This document shows positions 28,101-40,100 of a stretch of 64,000 nt of DNA, piece after piece; positions within the stretch are counted from its first letter, which is position 1, and every line of letters starts with the position of its first letter. Made by a program: the position numbers and the translations under genes. A model generated the notes under the pieces. That model had not been told where the DNA came from and searched no databases. It was given only the letters and a program-made list of their open reading frames with translations. This DNA is from Stichopus chloronotus (taxonomy: Eukaryota; Echinodermata; Holothuroidea; Aspidochirotida; Stichopodidae): assembly GCA_021234535.1 (NCBI GenBank), contig CM037833.1, positions 20,125,738 to 20,189,737 on the forward strand, read 5' to 3'.

Positions 28101-31100
28101 AAACACGCTGCTTTAAGATGGTAATTTTAAAACCACCGTTGTTTCACGCACAGGGTCTTACATGTACGTGGCCGCCAGCGACGGATCCAGCTTCAGCAAG
28201 GCCGTCCTGCAGACGGCCAACTTGCAGAACTCTGCTCCGAGCTGCGTCGTGGATTTGTGGGTACACATCCAGGGACAAGGTAAGATCACATGACCAAATC
28301 CTGTCGCACAACGTTAAGACGCCAAATGAAAGTGATTGAAGGTTGATAATGATGATTACCTGTTGATGAAGCAACAACTACAGATGATCAGTTTTACAAA
28401 ATAATATACATTTACTTTAAATATGTAAAATAAGATATATAGGAAGAAAAACGGACATGTAGATCACGATGCACCTCATGGATTTATGGAATCTGGCAAT
28501 TTGTCTGCTATCGTTGTGCTCTGTGGGTGGATTTAAGAAATTGTGTTTATGTCCGAAGAAGCTGCCAAGGCATTGCATGTAATTTTTGAACCACAGTGCT
28601 TGTTGAGCATTTGTTTTTGTTAAGTGCAAAAATTTTGCAATCATGGTTAGTCTGGAGTCTAGCGATTGTCCAAGATTTCATCGGGAATTTGTCACGCTGA
28701 TGGTGGGTGACTTTGCAGTCCGTTAATATGCAGGTAAGTGTTGTCATTGGGGAAGCACATATAGCAAAACTTTGCCAGTGTGGTCACGCTGCGGCTGAAA
28801 GGTTAACCTCTCAGGTAGTTGCATTTCAAAGTGCTGATGTGGTCAAACTTTAGAATACACCATGAAATTGAAATGTCCCTGGAAGCACAGCTTCTAGAAA
28901 TACCACCGTCCCCACCATGTAGGTACCGTCCGTGGTTCCGATGTGCAAACGGGCCGTAAAGATCGGGACACATTACACCAGCTGCAGAGTAAAGAGATGG
29001 CCTCGTCACCATACTTGTCTTGCTGCTAGTTCACACTCTTTCACTTTCTTGCCCATCAGCTATGTCTTTCATCAATTTGCCAATGTCGTGAATTTTCTGT
29101 CAGTCAGACCAGTGTAGGAGTGCTCAGAAAAGGTTTCAGCACAAACTTTTTCCTTGTTGTTTCAAAGACAGAACCTAAAAGAAGAAAAAAATGAAATGTC
29201 CTCTTCTCTTCCATGCAGATATTGACCATTTTGGCATTTTCCTTTTGGTCGGGACCAGCCGGACGTTACTTCACTGGATAGACCAGGACCTTGGGGTTTA
29301 TTGGTCCAGGATCGAGGTCGGCGTGGGAAGGGTGGTTGGACCGTTCAGGGTAAGACAGTCGTGATATTAGAACTGCCTTTCACGATGGCTGAGCTCGACT
29401 GTATTAAAAACTGTTTAAATCTTCCACGGTTTCAGCGGCCTTTGAATTTAATCTATTTTGCCATTGTCATTATGAGGGTGTCTTGTTAAAACTGTAAATG
29501 ACCCAGAATAGTAATTACATTCCTGCAGATTTTAAAAATGACAAGGTGCATCATGCAAGAATATTTTTTTCATGCTTGTTTACATAATTTTTTTTTATGA
29601 CATGTCTATTGCAGATTGATTTTGAAGCTCAGAGGGCCTTCAGTGAAGTGGGTCACATGGCCTTAGACGACGTTACGTTCAGATCCTGTGGCTACCCCGG
29701 TGAGTTTTAAACTGCATGTCACTCCTGCTGTAAATCAATGTATTTTCTGGACCCATTTCTAAACATGATCATACTTGTCTGCAATGATTTATGATTTCAT
29801 GTTAGCTTTGTTTTTTCATACCTATATTTGTGCTTTTGTATGTTAGGTGATCTCTTGACCCTGTTTTTTTGGTCAATACAAAATGTCCTGTTTCCAGGAG
29901 TAGTTTATTATTTTCTTTACTTTCAAAACTCATGAAAATTTTGCAGTTCTCTTCTCATTTCTCTTATTAGTATTTTCCATGATGAAGCTGAATGTCAGTA
30001 CTGAATAGACAAGGTGCTATGCTGGAAAATTAAGTAGTTTAACAACAAAAATAGCCATTCATGAATTAACATGGGGGGGGGGGGATTATTCTGTTTGAGG
30101 TGACTGCCTTTTCCCTATAAAGAAGTTTTTATTGCTTTTAAATAGACCTATATTATGCCATGGTTGAAGAGTGCTGGTTGAAGCTTGACCCACCAGCAGT
30201 CGAAATAATGGATATTCTTCATCATTTATCTTTGTCTTCTTCTAGTGCCAATTCTTCTTTTGTACACTTCCACCACCTCTTCTGCCTCCTGCCTGCACCC
30301 CCCACTCCACTCCCCCTTACCCCACCTCTACTGCATCTTCTTGTGCCAATCTCTCTTCTGTAACCTGCCACTACCTCTTATTCCTCCCCCACCTCCCTGC
30401 ATCGATCCTACGTGTTGTCTGATGTAATGAGATTTTTATAACTTATTCTCCTCCTTCTGCATCCTTATAACCAGAGCTTCCTAAGTCACTGATTACAATT
30501 TTTTTAATCCTCTCCTCAGACCCTCAGGACAAATGTGCAGACAACGAGTTCCGATGTGACAATGGCCGTTGTGTGGACGCAGACAGAGCCTGCGACGTCA
30601 CAGATGACTGCGGGGACCAGTCTGATGAAACAGATTGCGGTGAGCCACGACTTAGGCCAAATGTGTTGCAACTCTTTCTCCTCTTCTCTCATTTTCAGAC
30701 CTCACTGAAAAATTTGTCCCATCTTAAATAATGCCAGTCCCTCAGGACCTGAAAATCTAGTCATAAAAATTGTGGTTCTCGTCTTCAAGAAATGAGAAGT
30801 TTAATAGCAGAAGATCCCATAAATTCTGCTATGAACTCCACCATTGGTTGTACCCATATGTGAACAGTAAGGTCTGGAATTACACTTTTCCACACCTTTG
30901 GCACAAACTTTGTAAGTTGCAATTGGTGTCGTGTGGTTCTGCAGTTGAGCAGCCCTTTATGCCGTAAGCTCAGTTGAATGTTGACCAGCCAAGGTGAAAG
31001 TCAAGGAAATTAACAGGTAATCGATTTTTGTTCACTGATTTTTAGTTCATTTGTTGCTATTATTCATGGTTGTTAATTGGCAAATGTAACACATTGTTAC

Positions 31101-34100
31101 TACCATTGCCGCACATTGTTAATACCATTGTAATATTGTCTCTGCCATTGTAACACATTGTTACTATGTACCATAGTAAAACATTGCTGCTGCCATTGTG
31201 ATACATTGTTACTACCATTGTAATATATTGTTACTACCATTGTAATACATTGTTACTACCATTGTAATACATTGTTTCTACTATTGTAATACATTATTGC
31301 TACCATTGTAATACTCACAGTAATCCAATGGCATTATGTGTTCATCTTATTCAGATGGATACACTACCTGTACTTTTGAACACGGCATATGTGAATGGGA
31401 GCAACTGCACACAGACGAGCTGGACTGGCACCAAAGACAGGGCATGACCAGGACGCCTTGGACCGGGCCAGCTTTGGACCACACCACAGGGACCGCCATT
31501 GGTGAGGGCTAATGTTTTGTTAATATGAAGAAAATGGTATTGTCGGGCCTTTTAGGGGGAAGTTAAAAAAGAAATGGTAATTGCATTAGTGTTGTTTCTC
31601 TAAAGAATACATGTTTGGTGAGATTGTTATCTTCTTTGCTCCTGAACTCTATTTTACTTTGAAAGTTGTGAATGGTATATACTCTCGCTGAAAGGTATGA
31701 TCAATGCTGGTCTTTGAAATCTGGCGGTTGCCATAGCTGTGATGCTGATGAGGGCCCGTTCTTAGATAGCGCAACTTATCCAGTGTTAGTAAATGCTCAA
31801 GGCGCTTTTAGGCATTCATCCATTACCCCTGTTCACTGGAACCGGGCACTCTCCGAGAATCCTGGAGAGTATAGGGCAGCCATTTAGGCGCCAGTTGCAC
31901 TCGAGTCCCTCGCAGGTCCCCACATATCATCTGGGTGAAGGGAAGCAAGTTGAGAGGAATACCTCGCACAAGGGCATTACGTGGATTTGAACTAATAATC
32001 ACGCGATGACGAGTCAGAAGCCCTAATTGCTACTGAGGCAAAGTTCAAGTAAATTACACTAGTTCTTCTCACAAGGTAGTTTGCACACACTCTGCATGTT
32101 GGTATGTGAATGCATCAATGAAAAACAATGTGCAGTATAACTGCTTACACATTTGTACAGGACACGATTATTGAAGGCACTATAAATGCATTGTAATGAA
32201 CTGCTTACCTTCACACTGGCGTGTTTGCACCAAGTACCAGGGTTTCCTGGTACCCGACTGAGGTTGTCACAACCCAGGTCTGAATTGCCGCACGAACCCA
32301 AAGTCCTTACCATTAAACGTACGTAATACACAAGACAAAATTCAGTATGTATGCCTAGCTAAAGAACAGTTCATCGTTCCCCACTTGTACGAGGTACAAC
32401 AGAACTTATATGGTGGGTACCTGTCTGACAATAGACTGCAAGTAGCCAGCTCTGAATTTGGACCCAGTGAAAACATTAATGTTGTACTGTACATGGTGAA
32501 CAAGATGAATTAGTAACTGAATTTATCGCTAGGCAACCCTCCCTCCTCCTCTCCTCTCCTCTTTTTCAGAAATTCAGCTTTTAAGATACATCCACAATGA
32601 TAAAAAAATCAAACATTTCATCCTTTTAATATCCTCATCTGTATCTTCTTTTACTCCAACAGGAACCTACCTGTACTTGGAATCGTCTCCTCCTAGACAG
32701 CAGGGGGACCGGGCCCGCCTCGCCAGCCCCGTCTTCGATCCCTCTAAGGGGTGTTCGCTGCGGTTTTACTATCACTTGTACGGTGCGGATATAGGCAGCC
32801 TCTCGGTGTACACAAGGACGAAGATCAACGGCCCTCTCACCGCAGAGCTGGTCAAGAACGCCGAGTTAGGAGACTACTACCAAAGGGCCGTCGTTAATGT
32901 CGACAACGAGGACCCTTACCAGGTAATCCACCGTTGCCATGGTAACCATCCACTATTGACTCCCTTTACTTCATCCACCTACCTTGGTGTCTCCATCAGT
33001 TAAGTGAAACCAACTGTAAAAATAGTAACCTTGTAATTGCTCTTTTTTTAGAGATATCATCTTCTAGAAAGTTAATTCATTTCATGACCTCCTACAGTTC
33101 ATATCATCACCGCCGCAATTAGCAGTGACTCAACATTAATTCATAATGATCAACATCACCGTCCTAACGTAACCTGTCATCAAACACACTGTGTATTCAA
33201 TGTGGCAATCACCGGAGTGATGAAATCGATAAATAATAGAATCAAAATGAATGCACACGAGAAGTTGAATTGCTCATCAAAATGCCAATGTTGCACAGCT
33301 TTAAGACAGTGTGAACAATAGCTCGAAGATAAAGAAAACAGGATCTTAATAAGGAGGAAGGTTTTAGGAGTAAACCCTTCCAGAGACACGGCAAGACCTG
33401 TAAGTCATCTAATGTAGTTCATTTCAAAACATAAAGGCATGAATGAAAAAGGCTTGAATAAGTTAGAAGACAATGTTTCTCAGCTAGACTTATTCTATAA
33501 TCCATATCATTACCACAATTTGTCTCACCATCAAAACTGCCCACCACAATTTATACCACCACCGCAAACCTGTACCACCATCACATGTGATATCAACATT
33601 TTCAATCCTCACCACCGCCTCAATTTTATTGCCATTCCATCTAACCTTTTTCTCCGTTTTTCACAGGTCATAATTGAAGCTGTAGTCGGTAGCGGTGAAC
33701 TTGGGGACATAGCCATCGATGACACCACCTTCACCGCCGAATGTGTCAGGTCATCTCAGGCCCTTCCGGTGGTGGCCACTCAGCCACCGGTCGTAGGTGG
33801 TACGACTCCCAGGACTTGCCTGTCGAATGACTTCTTCTGCGGTGACGGCACCTGTGTCCCGTTGGACTCAAGGTGCGATGGCAAGAATGACTGTCCTGAC
33901 AACTCTGACGAATTAAACTGCGGTGAGTCTCAAGTTTTTTACAAATTGTTTGGAGTCTTTTGGCCAATGATGAGATCATGCCAGCAAAGAAGTTGATAAG
34001 AATGAAAAATCTGTGTTTTAGCCTGTGGACGAAAATTGTGTGTTATGCACTCGGAAGTAAATTGCATTATCGGAAGTTAATTTAAGTGAAGGGATGTGAC

Positions 34101-37100
34101 CGCACCAGACGGACTCACCCAAAAACTGAAAATTTCCCCTCCACCTTGATTGAAGTATACCCAGTGGAGCCCCCTCTGACATTCGGTCCGATGTAGTACT
34201 TTAAGAATTCCACCACCGTGATGAATTTACTCTCACTTTGATGTTTGATATCATATTTGATAGTTTGATATCACTTTGAAACCACCTTCCTTTCTCAATT
34301 ACAGATTTATTTCTTTGACAACTAAGGTTCCCCTTCCCTTATAATGTAAATCAGCTCAAAATAAGTAAGACATTTGATGCTTCATGGACAGTGTCATGTT
34401 TTGACACCTGGCTGGGATAGAATCACCTCGAGGTAATAGTAATGACCCATTCACCTTTAGTTGATTTTTCTTTCTAAATTGATTGCTCACCGAAATATAG
34501 AGACACTGGGGAGGTGTTTGAAGGTAGAAGAAATGGTAATTATTGCATTAATTACTGTTGAATGAGAACTCTTAATAGTTGTCGGGTACAAAAAGTAACT
34601 TTTGTGTACAAGACAAGACAGCCTCCTCTACATGATGACCAATCACAGGGTAAGACTGAGATGACGTTATATGAATAAACATAACCAAATTTTTACGGTT
34701 CCCATGCTGTTCATGCATTGCGCAATGCTAAGTAAACAAGAGTTTAGTGGTACCTAATGATACATACAGCACACGTAGATTACATATGAAACCGTTCAGC
34801 CACACCTTCTCATACCTTGAAATGGCAATAGTATTGGATATTTATATTTGATTTGATGAATATGGATGTTACAGACTTTCAGAGTTCTTCAACGATTTTT
34901 TGCTAATTTGACTCGTTTCTCGAAACTGTCCACATGCTTTGAGATAATCTTGATCATATTTGTTAGTTATAACTCATTGTATGATACCGGTGGGGAATTG
35001 TAGTGAAATAAATTGTTAAAATAAACCTTGATTTCTCTTTTAATATCTACCATAGCCATAGACTGCTATTGCTTGCATGCTTCCAGCTTTTCCATGACCA
35101 CCCTCCTACAGAAACTGTCATCCCGTGTGTGTCTTCCCTTTTCCCCTTCATTGGGGAAACTCCTTTTCTTTGAACTCAGCCCCAGTAGTACCGCAAAATG
35201 TGTCGCCACCACCGGCATCCTCCTTTTACCTAAGAAAATTGAAGAAAACCTCATCTTCCTTAGTGCAAAGTGCAGACCGTACAAACACTACGCCTGGGAA
35301 AAAACTTTTGCTGCAAATGCCACACATGCTCTGTACATTGGTGGTCTTTACTGTTTGTATATTAGGGACACTTTATGATGCCCACAAATCAGACAACGTG
35401 TGAGATCTGGGGGTCACAGGTGAAAAAGGACTCAATTAATGCTCGAAATTCATTTTGTGTTTTTGCTTTCAGGCAGATGGTATTTCATCACAGGCTACTT
35501 TTGACTGACTTTCTCCCATTTTTTTTTCTTTTTATTGGTTCTCATTCCTTCAGGCGATTGTGACTTTGAAGGAGACGTATGTGGTTGGCAGATCCTGGAC
35601 ACAGGCCTTTATACCTGGAACAGACAGCAGGCAAGACTGGCCCCATCCTCAGTCGCCCCTTCGGTCGACCACACCCTCGAGTCTGGGGACGGATATTACA
35701 TGTACGTCGACAGCAGCCAGGGATCGTTCGGACTGTCTGCGGTGTTTCAGAGTCCGCCGTTTCTTGGACACACCGGGACTAGGTGAGGAAATTATATAAT
35801 TGCAGTTGGTGTTCAGACTTTTCCTCAGACTGTTATTATATTACATTTTGTATTTGGTTTCGTTAATAATGTCAAATGTGACTTAACGGCCTCTTTTAGA
35901 TATAAGATCCCCCCTAAAGTCAACTTGTTATGCTCTTACTACTACAAACAGTTATCGTTTTAGCATTTCAGTGCTGATGTTTCAAGTGTTGATACAGAGA
36001 TGTAGCCCAGCGTTTTAAGTCCGCCACATAATCCCCAGCAACGGTGAAGTCCACCGGTACTTATTGTATCAAAGTTTAAACATTTCTCCCTAGTTAGATG
36101 TCACCTTCACACAGTGGACAATTTTATGTGTCTCTTCAAACTTTCTAGCAGATTCTGTGTCAGTTCTCATCTCAGTACCTTTGGTAATTTTCCAACCATC
36201 TTTCGAGCTAATGGCAGGCATGCAGTGCCGACAAATATTCCCAGAAATACTTCCGGCAGACCATTGCAATACACCTAACATCTTCCATGTTAACCCACAG
36301 CTGTTCCATGACCTTCTGGTATCATCTTTACGGAGGAGACGCAGGCACTCTGGTAGCATTCCTCTACAACAACTTCGTCCCTGTGGAGACGTTCTCTGTC
36401 TCCGGCGACCAGGGCAACCAGTGGAACAAAGGAACGCTCGTGATCGGGCCACAGACCGCTGCATCATATCTGGTATAGGTTTCTTCATTTTCTGTGAGAT
36501 ATTTAGAAGAGTGGTCATACTGCTAATGTTTGCATGGTGACACATGATTGGCATGGTGGCATGGAACCAGTAAAATGATGGTGGAGTTTGCCACTCCGTT
36601 GATGAACGCCTGATTTATCTGCTGTGGATGTCGTTAAACAAATTATACCTTTGGTAGCTTCTTATTTATCTGTCATTACAGTCCATATTTTTATTTTCTC
36701 TTTGTCATATCGAGCATTCTCTCACTTAATCTCTTTTCTCTTCCTCTCCTAATTTTCCTTTCCTTCGATAAGGTTCGTTTCGAGGCTACCCCTGGCAATG
36801 GGTTCGGCAACCCCTCCAACCATGCTGACATCGCGGTAGATGACATTGTTTTTGAGAACTGTGGCAGTGCCTTCGGTGAGTGAGACCGATGCTCGGGGGG
36901 TAGATTTCCTTGCTTTCTGCACACCTCGTTGGAATGAATCCCTCTATATTCCATTTTTGTTTTCTGAATTTCTTTTTGACAAATAATGAGAAGAAAATTT
37001 GTAAATTCCGAAGCCCCTTCCTCACTGGACCCTCATGTGTGGCTTGGTTGTGAAGACACAAGGCATCCCAGGGATGCATTTCAGGCAGTCTGATAAAGCA

Positions 37101-40100
37101 GGGTGAGATTAATGTCAGATCCTGTGTTTATCTGATATTAAAGTGAGTGGAAAAATTTATTTAGCAAGATATGTATTTTATAGTGTTAATTTGGTACGTA
37201 AATCTTTTATCTGGGAACTGCCTATTGTCTCACAAATGTTTGTAGCAAATGCCGCACACAATACTCCGTTGGGTATTTCTGGATAACATACTTAGTAGTG
37301 CTGTACCTATTCTCAATGACTGTACACAACAGATTGTATACAAATGCGCTGCAAATACTTTTTTTTTTGGAAAGGGGAAGGGAGGGCAAATTGGCCATCA
37401 GGGTTTTATGTCATTGCCAGTGTCTAGTATAAAAACTTGTAGGGCGTGAAACTCTTAGGCTCTTCGAATTCAAGCGAATTGGTTGAATTTAAGCCAACCA
37501 ATTTTTTTATCAAGCATTGGCACTCGAGTAGCAACAGCTACAGTCAACACGAACATATCTTTGATACTTTTTATGAAAACTTTCAGTTGGTAAGTTCCTC
37601 GATACAGTTGATGGTCAGATCAGGTGTTCCTGGAGTTCTCTAGCAAGGATTCCACTGCCTTTTTTTTTCCAAAACTGTACCTCAAACGGAGCTGATGAAT
37701 CAGTAAAAGATGTAAATAATAAGACAAATGATGGTGAAACTGGAGGAACTTGACTTTTGACAAGGAACTTTTTGGTCTCCATTACGCAATGCAAATTGCA
37801 GTCTGTGTGCCCCAAAGCCTAAAATGATCCCCTCTTTGCTTTCAAAATATTCCAGCGTGCAGAGTGTAAGATTTCTGATAGATGCCAATGCTGCATATGA
37901 AATTATTTCTATGTGAATTGTAATCATTTTATGAGTCCCCCATTCTCCCATTCAGACATCAATTGCGACTTCGGTCCCAACGGCGCCGGCACCCTCTGCG
38001 CCTGGCAGCAGGTCCAAGACGACGGCTTTGATTGGACGCTACGGACGGGTGACACCCCCTCTTACTTTACGGGTCCAAAGTTTGACCACACGACACCGGC
38101 AGGAGACGGTGAGTGAAAATGCATTTTTGCCAAAAAACATGATCATTTTTTAAAAGAACGTCAAAATTTTGTGTGAATGTGTCTACGTGTTTGGTCTTCA
38201 AAAATTCGATCTGATACAGGTGAGAGCCTGAGCATCTTTGTGTGATTGGACTTACAGATCTGTGTCATAGTGGTGGTGAGATTAAATCTTTAGAGGTCAG
38301 ATGAGGTCAAAGTAGGGCAAACAATTGTAAAATGTGATGTCTCCAAAAAAAAAAAAAAGAGAATAATTTGCAATGGTCCATAGTTGTCTTGAAGGGTCCC
38401 ACTTTGATGGTGACAATTACATGTACCATATCTTGTAAATTTAAATCAATTAAGTTCACCACAATCAAAGTTAGTTGTAGAACAACCCAAGTCAGCTGCT
38501 CTAAGGAAGATATTAACCTTCAGTGAATTGTTCACATGTGTTGTGGACTCCTTACTGTGAGTAGGACCACTGGCCATTTTTCAATGAATGGTTGACTGGG
38601 TCTTTTCTTACCTTTCATTTTTTTTTTGTCCTTTTTTTTTTTGTCGCTTGACAGGATTCTACCTGTACATCGAAGTATCCAATAAGCCAAACGGGGCCGG
38701 CGCGAGACTGTCCTCCGGCCAGATCAGACCCACAGGGGACGACGACTACTGCTTCTCCTTCTGGTATCACATGTACGGTTCAACCATCGGACACCTCAAC
38801 GTGTACATCAAGACAAAGGAGGAAGAGAAAGTGGTACTCTTGATCTGAATTTGGAAAACGATATGTCCGCTCTGATATGATCAATCTTCTAAGTTATTTG
38901 AAATCTACGAAAATGTCAGTAGAGACCAAGACATTGTTTACCATAATGTCTGACCGTCATGTGGTCGGTTGCAGACTCTTCTGGACTCTTCTTAACAGGC
39001 CATCGATTGTCGTGTCCTGTGACATTTATTTTAAACTTCCTCCTTCCAGTTTTTACCTCCTCTCATCGGTTTTTGTCGCTCTCACCTTCCCTCAGATTTT
39101 CCACAAGAGAGGAGTCCAAGAGTTTGCGTGGTTGAACAGCAACTTGCAGATCTCCACGATGGACACCTTCGAAATCGTCATCGAGGGGATCAAGATCGGC
39201 GGATTCGAGGGCGACATAGCTATCGACGACCTCTCTTACGAAGCCGCCCTCTGTCCACCGACTCGTAAGTAGGGAATACCTCCATAAGTCCAGGATACAA
39301 GTGATCAAATTTTGTGCATTCCTTTTGTTGTTCAGTTGTGTCAAGAAATGTGCTTATAATAATTTAATGCAGGGTTTGTTTTTTTTTTTTGACTGAAAAT
39401 GCTAAGGAAACAGCAGAATCTGGAGAACTAACATGACCAAACTAGCATGACGAAATTTCTCACTTGCTCGGAACCTTCTGAAACACGGCTGGTTGACGTT
39501 GTTTCAGTTTATGATCACATAACAGCAGTTTTTGTAAACTAGTCATTATCCGTGGCGTTAATTTCCCCATTACTGTTGTGCAGCACCAACTGAAAAACCC
39601 GCCCTGTGCCTGTCTCGGCGGGTTTTTTGTTTTTTTTTTTACTTCATTTATCAGAGCACGAGTAATTCTCTCCTGCCTTGCTCTTCTGTGCAGAGGTGCA
39701 TCTTTAATTTCGAGCAATACTCTAGCGAGTAGTTCCAACAGCTTGTTCATAAGGAAGTCATGATCTGTAGTACCTTGGGAACTTGCTTGCCCAAGAGATT
39801 AAACTACAGTAATATGCTGCATCTCTGCAGCATATTGCTAATATGCTCTCTGACAACTTGCCAGAAGTTCCAGCACGGCAAAGTATATCATTTATGAACA
39901 AACAGAAACCCGCACCCTGAACTGTTAGACCATTTGGTGCTACCGTGGCCACTGCTGGCTAGATCACTTCTGTCTCACTAAGTAGCCACCTTTCAAAATT
40001 TTACAGTTTGTGATACAAGCAAAAAAAAGGACTGGTTTCTTTCAAGTTACTGAAATCATTCCTCATTTTCTACAGAGTGATCAGCTACAATGAAGTCTAC

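Noticed and set aside
35028..35403. Additional exon or separate gene in intron 34
   Set aside because: Open frames without domain motifs or splice sites in the right phase.
39593..39627. Bacterial rho-independent terminator, hence contamination or transfer
   Set aside because: Flanked by introns and exons of the same animal gene, with no bacterial gene nearby.
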